From the NCBI RefSeq assembly GCF_011397635.1, contig NC_064755.1, positions 23,263,559-23,327,558 on the forward strand: DNA of 64,000 nt, read 5' to 3'. The stretch comes from Epinephelus fuscoguttatus. Its lineage: Eukaryota; Chordata; Actinopteri; Perciformes; Serranidae. Shown piece by piece: positions 1 to 10,289 of this stretch. The translations under genes were made by a program, and so were the position numbers. Every line of letters starts with the position of its first letter. Position 1 is the first letter of the stretch. The notes under the pieces are model-generated. The model had not been told where the DNA came from. It worked only from the letters and a program-made list of their open reading frames with translations, and did no database searches.

Positions 1-161
1 GTGTATCTCAGTCAGCCTGAGTGGCTTTGTGGTCCTGGGCTGTATGTTTGCTCCCAAGGTCCATATCATCATGTTCCAGCCGCAGAAGAATGTGACTAGC
101 CACAGGCTTAACCTCAATCGCTTCAGTGTCAGTGGGGCTGCCACCACGTACGCATCACACG
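1..161 (+). CDS. grm3: grm3 penultimate coding exon (3' part): TM7 and proximal tail
   Basis: The reading frame starts at base 2 (TGT ATC TCA: C-I-S) and is open through CAC at 158-160. Base 161 is the first base of a split codon, and the donor GTAGGT begins at 162. The true 5' exon edge is outside the window. Confidence 0.95.
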
Positions 162-3100
162 GTAGGTTACATGCCGTTACCTCATTTTTAAAGAGACAGG
201 GGTTTAGAGCAGCACTCTCTGGTTCTTTTAATATGATGTCTCTGTCAAGTGGGTGTTTTCAGCGTTTAATATTCAGCACAGCGGACAGCCCAGTGTTCCA
301 CTTTTCTATTGGGGATACAAAATCTTGAATTATAAACTATCTACACTCTTAGAATGAAGGGTTTCGAAAGGACTCGTCCAGAAGAGTTGAGGTTCTACCC
401 AGAAGCATATGTTTCTAAACAACCTTTTTCTGGAGAAAAGGTTCTTTGTAAGACTAAGAATCCCTGTCATCAAAGGAACCCTCTTCTTCTTCTTCAAGTA
501 TTGTTAAAAACATGGGTGTTAAAAGATACTTACCGTCAAATATCCAAATGCTTATTCGTGTTTCAAATAGTACTTTTAAATAGACATGATTCTGGAATCT
601 TAATCCATTCATTCTACTTGTGTTTTGCCATAGATGATATCTTATACCATAATTCCATGCCAAACGATACCAGATGGTCTTCTTATTTTTTTGTTCTTAT
701 GGGTTCCTGATACTTGGCATTTTGTATTCGGTTCTATTTTGTAATCTAGTTTCAGTTCCCAACTCTACTGCACCATTGAAATAGTAAACGCTGTAGTACT
801 AGTGAGAGGAAATCCCCACCCCTTAGTAACATGATTGTGAACGATCATTGTTGTGGGTTGTACTGGACCTTATCAGCCCAGGTCCTTTAGGAGCCTAAAG
901 AAACCCAAGGCAGCTGGATGTGGTTTTCTTGGCCCCAAGCTGACCTATTAAGCTAAAATCATGACTAATGGAAGAGAGATCTTTGGGTAATGTAGTCACT
1001 CCCCATTATTAGAGCCCCCTGGATCGGTTCTAGATGAAGGATTTTAAGTAGAAACCCCTTGGTGAGTTCTAGATGAAATCTTGGACTGTAAAAATGGTTC
1101 TTGGTAGAACCCTTGAGTGGGTTCTTGTTAGCACCCTGAAGACCCTGACACACCAAGCCAACAGTCGTCTGTCAATGTTGGGCTGTTGGTGAGTGTATGT
1201 CACCCTAGTCAGTGCGGTGTGTCCCACACCGTTGCCCCTCATCTACTACTGTCAGCTTTTTCTTTTTGGCCGATTCATCATGTTGAATCACTGTCAACAA
1301 CAGCATAGCCATCGGTGAATGAAATCACTCTGATTGGCAGTTCAACTCAATGTATGAGAAGAGAAACAGAAGTGAGGAAAGTAAACAAAGAGCTTAAGTC
1401 AAGAGGGAGTGAGACCAAAACAAACTTGTTTCTTAAGGAAAAGATTATTTTTCTTTTGTTGAGCTCTTCAGGAGAAACCTTTTGTGATGGTTTGTGTTAT
1501 TGTTCACTGGTGCACGGTAAATATGCTATGTTCTTTCAACATTGGATTGTGTTGTTAATATGGTTACTAGCTATTAGCATCAAGACAGTCCTCCATTTTT
1601 TTCTTTGTGAATGACGATTACAGACTACTGGCATCTGCTAGTGTGGAGAGTTATTTCCTCTCACACAGGCACAGAACGTATGCTCTGGTTGGTTGTTGGT
1701 TGTGTGCTCATGTGCAACTTTTTGGCCAAGATACAGTGACATCAGTTGACACAGCAGGGGGCCTTCATCGCCACTATTTCTCTGAAGTGGGTTTGGTGTT
1801 CCATGGCCTTTAGAAGGTGGACAGGTTCTGTACCTATAGACCCCCCAGAGAAGGTTCTAGGTGAAACCATTAAACCATAAAAGGGTTCTCTGTTGACAGT
1901 CTCATTTGGGGGTCTGAGTGGAAACTTTCACAGATGGTTCTAGGTAAAACCCTTTACATTGAGCTCTCGGTAGATTCCCTTGAAAGGGTTCAAGGTGTAA
2001 CCTCTATAAAATGTTCTCTCAGGAACCAAAAAGGGTTTTCCTACAGGTCAAGCCGAAGAATCCTATATGGTCGTAGTTCACAGCTTTCTTTCTAAAAGAG
2101 TGTGGGTGTCTGTGTTCTGTATTCTAATGTATTTTGTTGCTATAGTACCAGCCCGTTCTCATTCCAAAGTTGTTGATTACCACTGCTTTGTCAGTGATTT
2201 TGGCCTCAGGCACCTGGCGCCAAAAGCCACTTCTGGCAATGGTATGATATGTGGCCGGGCGTCGTCGGTATGTAACAGGACCATACTTAACCCTTCTTTG
2301 TGTTATGATACACAGCCAGTCAGCCAGATGCCACCTGTCACAGCAGTATGACATGGACAGACAGCATCAGTTCAAATTCAGCCAAATGTCACCTGTTGCG
2401 GCAGTATGATACACTGGTGGATAGCATCAGGTTGATTTGCTGCCGATAATGGCATAATAAATACAGAGTGGATGTAAGGGGTGGGAGATGGGTCCAACAA
2501 ATCCTGGACTTTCACCTGGCAGTTCGGTGTTCGCATCCCTATGAACGTAGAGCCAAACCGTGATGTATTTTTCTAAACCCTAACCATGTGATTTGTTGAC
2601 GTCCCAGTATTTATAGCAGTGTCCTGAAACGTCAACAGCAGGCACAGAAGGATACCTAGCACGTAATATGTAGACATGAAAGGCCCCTGACAAAGCAGTG
2701 ATATGTGATGACATGGGGTGAGAACGTGTTGATAGTACAGCTTAGTGATAATCCCATGTCTCAACCAAGTTGTTTCTTCAAAAGTGTTACCTAAACGGTA
2801 ATGCATGATGGACAGTTTCAGTTATAAGCCAGTTAGACTGTAAAGAATGGCTGACAGAGCTGCAGTGTCGAGCAGTACAATGAGACGCAGAGAAAGAAGC
2901 ATGCCCCGAAGAAGTGACAGGAAGTTTTTCCAAATTACTTGCAAAATGGCAGTGAGACTTTATTATATTCTATATTTTTCATCCATTTGGCAGCAAAACT
3001 CATCAGCTGAGGAAGGTTTTTATGAACGATTATGTGCACAAATCTAATGCCTGAATGTTTGATTTCTGTCTTTCTGTGTAATTATCTTATATTTTATTCT

Positions 3101-3201
3101 TTCTCATTTTCACTCTCTTTCCAGCTTCTGTCAGCGCCCACCACGTCCCAACCGTGTGCAACGGGAGAGAAATTGTCGACTCCACTACTTCCTCTCTGTG
3201 A
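1..3201 (+). CDS. grm3: Metabotropic glutamate receptor 3, C-terminal end (two exons, 5' truncated by window)
   Basis: This is a Gi/o-coupled glutamate receptor of the synaptic plasma membrane; only its C-terminus lies in the window. The coding parts are 1-161 and 3125-3201. The first part reads the end of transmembrane helix 7 and the start of the tail (SLSGFVVLGCMFAPKVHII, then FQPQKN). It stops one base into a codon before a GT-AG intron. The second part restores the frame and ends VPTVCNGREIVDSTTSSL-stop. Known family: this tail is diagnostic of group II receptors (grm2/grm3). HRLNLNRFSVSG and the neighbouring elapor2 favour grm3 over grm2. The final S-S-L is a class I PDZ ligand, the type bound by PICK1-like scaffolds. 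Known human linkage GRM3-ELAPOR2 supports the call. The extracellular domain and helices 1-6 lie upstream of the window. Confidence 0.95.
1011..2056. repeat. GGTTCTAGRTGAAACC-type dispersed repeat, split by a later insertion
   Basis: Multiple imperfect copies of a 20-45 bp unit built on GGTTCTAGATGAA / GGTTCTAGGTGAAACC occur at 1011-1140 and again at 1840-2056. The two halves flank an unrelated repeat at 1141-1810, so that element probably inserted into this one. The family name is unknown to me. Confidence 0.55.
1141..1810 (+). mobile_element. Non-autonomous DNA-transposon-like repeat, copy A
   Basis: This is a diverged but co-linear copy of 15838-16432. Shared blocks include AGTGAGGAAAG(T/C)AAACAAA, AGTCAAGAGGG, GTGCACGGTAAA and GTGCAACTTTTTGGC. 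The start (GACCCTGACACACCAAGCC) and the reverse complement of the end (AAGGCCATGGAACACCAAACC) form an imperfect terminal inverted repeat of about 18 bp. There is no transposase frame, so it is a MITE-like derivative of unknown superfamily. Confidence 0.6.
3125..3201 (+). CDS. grm3: grm3 terminal coding exon with PDZ ligand
   Basis: It follows a pyrimidine-rich acceptor. The first two bases complete the split codon (G|CT, Ala). It then reads SVSAHH, VPTVCNGREIVDSTTSSL and a TGA stop at 3199-3201. The peptide is the most conserved part of the group II receptor tail. Confidence 0.97.
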
Positions 3202-5307
3202 CCACATCCAGTCCACTCTCTAAATCTGCCCCTGCGACTGTTAGCCAATCCATGAACATTATCCCCCTCGACCATCATTCCCCGCCTCATATACACACAC
3301 ACACTGAACACACTCAAACAACGCACACATATACATATGTACACACACACACAAATACACGCACAAACAAACAACCTTCCTTGTGGACTAGAACTGTATT
3401 GTTTCAAAAATGTAGAAAGTGTGTAACTATAATTAAATTATTTTCTAGGGATGTACATACATGGAATCGACATTGTTGTAAGTAGAGAAACAAAAGAACA
3501 AAAAAAGTTTTTAGGAGGAATTTTTGGAGCCTTTGTTTTTGATAGCTTTGTTATGATGCGGTGTAAATAGACATGCGCTTAATCATGGTAGGAGGGTGTG
3601 TGTCCCTCAGTTTGGATGCACCATTTGTGGCTCTGCTTGCCCTCACCTGCAATACCCCACAGACTTTTTATTCTCATGCTTTTTTGTAGGTCTCATTGTA
3701 ATAACCAATTATGTATGCATTTCTATTGTGTATCTGTACATTTGTATATTATACTACTGATGGTTCAAACAGCACAATGTTGACAGTCTTGTAACCCTAG
3801 GATGAATGTGCACAAAAAGCATAAACTGGAGGGTAGAGGACGGCTGTAACAGACATGTACAAAAAATCCACCAAACTCGTTACTGTTACACTGTGCCACA
3901 ACGCAATTTTCAGTTTGAGAACTCATCTCTTCACACCTTGATAGATTTGCTTTTCAACAGTACAAAGAACCCATTGTGGCTGTTTTTTTTTTTTGCAGAA
4001 AAATTATGTTTTGCTTTTGATATAAATGTTCATTTTTTTTTTCTATTTCTAATCATGGAATCCCTTTATCTGAACGGCCATAGTTCCAGACATGTGTTCA
4101 CCAAGGCAACAGTATGCTCACTCCCACACTCAAACTGCCTCTTTCTTCCAAGGATCGCTGTAATGGATTGCTAATAACAACTAATAGCAGGGCTGAAAAG
4201 ATACAGTACATCAAATGCATTTCTTTTGCCTCAAAACTGTCAACACAGACAGTGCTGCGAGAGATCTGTCAACAGACACAAATTGGTGTCTTACCCGGTA
4301 ATTATGAAATCGTGCTCAAATGACTCAAACACTAATGGAGGGAAGCTGTCTGCTTTGCTGAGCACATGTTGAATTTTTCCAACTTACAGGGGAGTGGTAG
4401 CTTCTGTTTTTCGTGCCCCGTAAATACAGTACATGGATGTTTTGAATATGGCTATGTGCCTTAATGTATGTTTGATAGGTTAAAAAGAGATCAGTTTTAC
4501 ATTACCAGCTGCAGATCCTTGTTTGGTAAATGTAAAAGTGACCTCAGCGTAGGGAACATGTTTCAGGGCAACACAACGCCAGTTAGTTTTATTCCTTATC
4601 AAGCCTTCTGTCATTGATTGTTTACCTGGAGTGATGAAAACGTGACGAATCTTTAGGTTGAAATGGCTTTCTCTACCCCCTATCTCTCTCCAGTCTGTGA
4701 TTAAAAGAAGAACATGAAATGGATGTTTCTGACAGACGCCCATCACGCTGATTTCACTTTGCATTTTTTACAGCTTAGCGGCTCTAATAAAGGAAGGAAG
4801 GGGGAGAGAAAAAGCTCATATACCATTAAGATGAAGTCATTGAGTCGTCGACTTATTGAAGTGTGCGGTTTACATGTCTGTGTTAAATGTGTTGACGTTG
4901 AGAGGCACAGTGGAGCAGCTGGCTCCGGCAGTCCCAGAGAGGCTCACGAGAGGAAGCAGAGCACACAATGTCAGCTGCTGGCAGATCCCGTCATCTGACA
5001 AAGGGATGTTAGAGTAGAACTCATATGCAGAACATACATAACGTTTATCAAAAACACCCCATCAAACTCTCTGTTTGTGGCTTGAAATGAGACACTGGGT
5101 GACACTAATGAGGTGGAGGGGGATAAATGACAGAAATATGAATAAAGTTTTTTTTATAAGAAAGTCTAATTAGCCTAAATTAGTGGACTAATTTAGCTCT
5201 ACGCATATTTTATTTTAAAGAGTGGCCTCTCATGCCAGAATGTATTGCATTTAGGATGATAGTAAATTATTAATAAACTGATCTTAATATATGCTGTCTA
5301 AAATAAA
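3202..5307 (+). other. grm3: grm3 3' UTR (downstream end uncertain)
   Basis: AT-rich, non-coding sequence follows the stop. It starts with an imperfect CA tract at 3291-3360. T-rich, UTR-like sequence runs through at least about 3830. Possible polyadenylation hexamers AATAAA lie at 4786-4791, 5141-5146, 5272-5277 and 5302-5307; the sequence alone does not say which is used. Confidence 0.45.
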
Positions 5308-7470
5308 GTGTGACTGTTATACTTGATATTTCTAACAAAATATGTGATCAGAATCACTTATTTGTTTCCCCAGAGAAGCATTTTTATTGTGCTTTCTCCA
5401 TGTTAAAATTCACACAGCAGATAAAGGCAGAACTGTTGAACACTCATCTCTTGACCGCCTGGTCTACACCTTTGCACAGCCGGTCTCCAACAGCATCCTG
5501 CGATAATCACGCTGAATGATAGATTGGAGGAATTTGAGAGGGTGCGCCAAGACGAGCCGACCTACATTGGGGCGTGTGTGTTAGGTGCAGAGAGCAGGAG
5601 GAGAGAGCGATGTGGCAGAGCAGAGGGGAGCTGCTGCTGGATTATGTAAAGCACTCCCACAGCCCAGAAGTCACAGCGCTTCTATGGAAGCTCAAAGCAT
5701 CTCAGAGATTCACAGTCTTTGTTAGCAGAAGGCTTAGCCATTCACTCAGTGGTCCTGCTCCCACAAGATACACCCCGCATGGCAGGTTGCTATGGACAAC
5801 CACCACCACATCCGCTGCCGGAATGTCTATTTGTCTGCATGGAGAGGAGGGTGGGAGGAGAGGGCGAAAGAAGAGGAATAGAAAGAGGAAAAACGGGTTG
5901 CTGGTTGTGATTCAAATTGGCAGTGACTGATGAGATTTGGCTCAGCGAGGCCCAGTACTCTACTCCCAGCGTTTAATGGCCACACAAATAGAGCACTTAA
6001 CCCTGATTCTCCTCTCATTTAGTCCAGGGGACTAGTCTCGGACAACAGTCTCACACTCTTCCTCTGACCCTCTCTCTCTAAACCCACCTCACCCTTCCAA
6101 CCTTTCCCCCGGTACCTTGTGTTCGTCTCGTCTCCACTGTGTGTGTGAAACTTGCTGCTGAGTCGGTCTCAGCCAAGACCACCTAAAGCCTGGCCAACAG
6201 ATTGGTAGCCCACACTTAAAGTGAAGCACTCAGATGTGGGTGCCCACTGCAGCACATGCCAGCGAGGCGGCCTCAGGGAGGTTGGGGAAGGGATAAGGGG
6301 AAGGTAGATAAAGGAGTTGGAGGGTGTATGGGAATATGAAAATGGGACTCACATGTAACGACACTGCGTCACTTTGAAATACATCACCTTTCTCTCTCTA
6401 CTATACTCAGTTTGTCATCTCGTGTACCCACTAACTCTCTGTGGAAGCTTCTTTAATTGGCTTTACTCATGAATATCCCTTTCAAACTAGCTAGCCATCC
6501 ACTACGGACATTGTTCCTCTATTCAGCCTCTGCCAACTGCCATGTGCTCTACAGAGGTCTCTGTGCTGTAGACCCCCTGCCATACAACAGAATGTGTCCT
6601 TGGCCTTTTAGGCTTTGAAATAAGACAAGGTCTCTGTGGCCAAATGAAGCTGAGGTCAAGCTGAACTCTGGAACTGGTCAATCAAAGCAATAGTTCAGTG
6701 TTTATGATACGTGCAATAAAAAGGCTGTGATGACATCATAATAAATAACAACAAGCAAACAGCTGGTGTCGTCTGCTCGTCCTTCTGTGTCCAGTCTGCC
6801 CTGCTGGGGGGAAAAAAGGTGCCTCAGTGTGTCCATGTCGATAAATCTCAGCTGAAATTTAGACATCGAATGCAAGCCTAGATAGATTTATCTCTACGGC
6901 GACATTAACAGCCCCTCACCACCACTTTCACACACACACACATGCTCTATTCATAGCGTGCGTTGGCAAATGTTGAAAGACGTCTTTAACGCTCCTGCCT
7001 AATCTGTTCCCAAAGTGATGGCACTCCAATTAAAGCATCTACTGGAGTCTGGAGTGCTCACTGCCTTAGGACAATGCACTCCAGTGTGTAGGCTCCACTC
7101 TCCTCAAAAAGACTGAAAGACAACAATAAACAAAAAGAAAGACAAAACAAAGACAGAAACAGAAAGGGAGACGTTTGTCAGTAATTCTCTGTCCTACACT
7201 GGCAGGTTGTTGATTTGCTTCATGAAAATGTTGCAGATATTGCAGGTACAAAATGTTCTCAGGTCATTTTTGTCCCTGTCTGTTATTTCTGGCTCCATCA
7301 TGCTGCCTACAGTTTGTACTTTTGCAGAACTACAGGTTGTCCCTTTTCTTGTAGCAAGGCAATGACCGCCCTCTGGTGGCAGGCTTGGGTTATTACATAA
7401 CATTTACACATGGAGCTGAACTTTGCAGCCAAGCGTTTCTCACCCATTAAACAGCAGCATGCATGTGTAA
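5308..7470. other. grm3-elapor2 intergenic region, proximal part: no gene seen
   Basis: No exon with conserved peptide and splice sites was found. The segment around 6880-7050 is free of recognisable repeats and contains homeodomain-type core CCAATTAAAG (7026-7035). It could be conserved non-coding DNA, but this cannot be tested without alignment. Confidence 0.4.
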
Positions 7471-8229
7471 TTGGCTGGCAGTAGTGGAGGAAGAACTCAG
7501 ATCCTTTTCTCAAGTAAAAGTACCATTATAACCACATTGCAAGTGAAAATCCTACATTCAGGAATAGTGAAGTAGTGCAAAATATACTTATAGTATCAAA
7601 AGTATTTGTTCTGCAGAAAAATATAAACCCTGTGACTGACATATTATATATATGACATACTCAAGCATACTTTTTTTATTGATCCCTGATGAGACGTTTA
7701 TTTTTTCTCTCTACTGTTATTTTTTTACATTACCTTTACATTGCACACACAGGTGCACAAACAGGACCTATTCACATGCATAATGGAGAGATGACTGCAC
7801 ATGTTCAGGCAATTTGGGGTTCAGTGCCTTGCTCAAGGGTACCTAAGAAATACCCAGGAGGCAAACTGGCACCTCTCCAGCTACACTACCAGTCCACACT
7901 CCCTATGTCGTCCATACAAATCTGAGGGATCATGAAATAGCTAATGGTGTATGAAAAAAAAAAATGAAAACAACATACTGCTACACAAATTCATATTAAT
8001 TTTTTGAAAACACAAGCAAAAACATGTCATGAATCCCTGAGTATCTATGTTATTTAGGTACAATCTTAATCCGAAAAGTAACCAATAGCCTCACTATAAC
8101 TGTTAGATAAATGTAAGAAAAAAACAGTACCAAATAAGATAATCAGTATACTCAAGTACAAGTACTTCAGTACTGTACATAGGTACAAAACTTGGGTACA
8201 CGTACTTAGTTTCCAACACTGTTGACTGG
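7471..8229 (+). mobile_element. hAT-like non-autonomous transposon with 8-bp target duplications
   Basis: The ends are CAGTAGTGGAGGAAG at 7479 and, read inward on the other strand from 8221, CAGTGTTGGAAAC. Both are typical CAGTG-like hAT termini. They are flanked by ttggctgg (7471-7478) and ttgactgg (8222-8229), a 7/8 match of the 8-bp length expected for hAT. The interior carries AAGTAAAAGTACC-type motifs and, at about 7740-7910, a separate dispersed segment (GTGCCTTGCTCAAGGGTACC). No transposase is encoded. Confidence 0.75.
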
Positions 8230-8470
8230 AAGCAGTTCAATTAACACTTGTATTTCTAATGTCTGCTCACAGGGAAGCAAAAAAAAAGATTAGAATTTCC
8301 TTTCCTCTGTTTTCTACTGCCCTCTACAGGAGAGCCGACTGAAGGACAGTAAAGAGCTGCCACAGTGAGGTCTTAGAGCCATGGGAGTTTAAATTATCTT
8401 ACATATATATAGTTGTAATATGAGATAAGCCGAAACCACAGTGTGACAGGGGTGTAAATGGCTACAGATG

Positions 8471-8650
8471 GGGCACCCAGTGGCTTAGTGGGTAGAGTAG
8501 GCATGTCATTTGTGAAGGCAATGTCCTTGCCACAGCAGCTGCAGGCTCGATTCCAGACTGCAGCCCTCCACTACATGCCATCCTCCCCCCAGACCCAGAC
8601 CATCCCATCCAACAAAGGCAAAAGCTAAAAAGTGGCCACAGATACCCAAG
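8471..8650 (+). mobile_element. tRNA-derived SINE, copy 1
   Basis: A-box-like TGGCTTAGTGGG lies at 8481-8492 and B-box-like GGCTCGATTCC at 8544-8554, about 50 bp apart as in tRNA-type RNA polymerase III promoters. The same family occurs on the minus strand near 25.5 and 29.9 kb (shared words: GTAGAGCAGG-type, CCCCATGTA, AAGGC). Confidence 0.6.
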
Positions 8651-8769
8651 AATGTTTTAAAGATTTTTAGTTTTTCTCACTTCTTTCAGATGTCTTCTTA
8701 ATATTCAGACCTGAAGTGTTGCTCTGACTTGGAGTGAAAACCTAAAATGAATCAGTCACTGTGTCCCAT

Positions 8770-9304
8770 TGCAGACCAGGTTCATCCTTCATGGCAACAA
8801 CACTCCTCGATGGCAGTGACCCCCGAGCAGGACCAGCAAAAACTGCTGAAGGATGGCCTGAGGGAATGTGACAAAGAGCTCAAGACATGGGCCTGACCCT
8901 CAAATTCCCCAGATCCCAATGTGATTGAGCATTCGTGAGAACTTTTAGTACTCTCGATCTACAGTGGTGCCTCCTTGGATCAGACTTGGCTCTGACCTGT
9001 TGGGGCATGGACACAGGACCTCTGGAGGTGTCCTGTGGTGTCTGGCACCAGGGCATCTGTGGCGGATCCTTTGAGTACTGTGGGTTGTGAGTTTGGGTTC
9101 TGGCACATCCTGCTCATGGTCGATCAGACTGGGATTTGGGGAATTTGGAAGCCAGTTCGGCACACAGCTCTTTGTCACAGTCCTTGGGCCATTCCTGAGG
9201 AGTTTTTGCGATACAGTGTGGCGCATTGTCCTGCTGGGGGACCACTGTAACAAGATGATTGGTGATATTCATCTTTCAGTGGTTTTAATGTTGTGGCTGA
9301 TCGT
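8770..9304 (+). mobile_element. Decayed Tc1/mariner-type transposon remnant
   Basis: Bases 8900-8935 still read like the transposase block before the last catalytic acidic residue (NSPDPNVIEH, against a family SPDLNPIEH), with frameshifts and stops around it. The right end, TTTTAATGTTGTGGCTGATCG (9285-9304), resembles a terminal repeat often seen on fish Tc1/mariner elements. The left terminus was not identified and no intact reading frame survives. Confidence 0.6.
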
Positions 9305-9589
9305 TGCAAATGTAGTATAGAGTACAATATTTGCTGTTTGACTTTACAGCTCAATTGTTACAAGCTAGAAAAAGGATACTAATGCACCTAGTGGCGTGTA
9401 TTTTCAGGACTGAAGGTTTTAAGTGTTCAAAATTATTCAGATTATTCAGAATTTAAACTGTAATCTATTTTTCATCCACAGTGCCACTTAGACCCGTCTG
9501 TCTGCAAGCCACTAAGAGGATTTCTCAAAAGAATCAGTTGACAAGTAAATAAATCAAACTGGATCCACTTATACATAAATACATCATAA

Positions 9590-10220
9590 TTTATTTGACG
9601 CACATAGACAGTCAACACCACAACCTCATCCGCATAATATGACATCTTCAGTTTCAATGGGTCAGCAGAACACTTCTCCTCATTACAATAATTTCAACTA
9701 AGCAAAAGAACAAACAGACGAGGAGATAGATATGGCCAGAATATAGCTGTCTGTGTAAACATCTACAGGAGATGGACACACACTCACCATGGGTGATCCT
9801 GATGGCAAGTTACACCATGGCTGTCTAAAGAGATATTAGACACTATACAGACTGAAATCATTATAAACAGAACAGAACATCAATCAGTTAGGTCCTTGCC
9901 TTACCCTGAGCTCTTCTAACAGCCTCTCTGACATCAGCTTGAATCAGAATATTACCAGGACGTGTCTATCACACACACCTGCTTCACAGTACTATGCTTC
10001 GAGTTGGACGGCTCTGTCGTACCGAGCTTTAAGGCCTCCGTGTTCATGGTACTTCTCTGAACCTGGCTCTAGGTGCAAGATGTGTGTGTTTGTAAGTGTG
10101 TTTTCTACACACAGTTGCTATTCCAGGTACCAGAGCGCATAAAGGGGGTGGTTGGTTAAAGGGGTCGTTCAGTGGAAAGTCTCCTGAGGGTCCGGTCTCT
10201 CCCCTCACTTCACCAGCTCT
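9590..10220 (-). other. elapor2: elapor2 3' UTR with polyadenylation hexamer
   Basis: This is the sequence after the minus-strand stop codon at 10223-10221. A minus-strand AATAAA lies at 9595-9590, giving a UTR of about 0.65 kb. A more distal site cannot be excluded. Confidence 0.5.
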
Positions 10221-10289
10221 CTAGCTCCATACCAACGCTTTCGAATGGGACGAGTTTAGCTGCACGTGCTCGTAGTGCTCCCCGTTTCC
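10221..10289 (-). CDS. elapor2: elapor2 exon 22: C-terminus
   Basis: It follows acceptor TTCCAG. It reads [20 protein letters not shown] and ends W-S-stop (TAG at 10223-10221), residues 979-1000. EHYEHVQL corresponds to the conserved acidic/aromatic VQL block near the end of the family. Confidence 0.93.
   Translation of the reverse strand, partial: GNGEHYEHVQLNSSHSKALVWS

Larger units (their letters stand above)
162..3124 (+). other. grm3 last intron, repeat-filled
   Basis: Donor GTAGGT at 162 and acceptor TTTCCAG ending at 3124. The intron holds a run of GGTTCTA-type repeats interrupted by a 670-bp DNA-transposon-like repeat. At 2260-2440 there are short imperfect repeats around CAGCAGTATGA-type and GACAGCATCAG-type words. 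No coding exon was recognised on either strand. Confidence 0.8.

Noticed and set aside
8471..8554. Possible functional tRNA gene from A- and B-box-like motifs
   Set aside because: The flanks match a dispersed SINE family, the cloverleaf stems do not pair, and similar copies occur elsewhere in the window.
8945..9320. Overlapping open frames near 9.0-9.3 kb
   Set aside because: They fall in a decayed Tc1/mariner remnant and do not follow the transposase frame.
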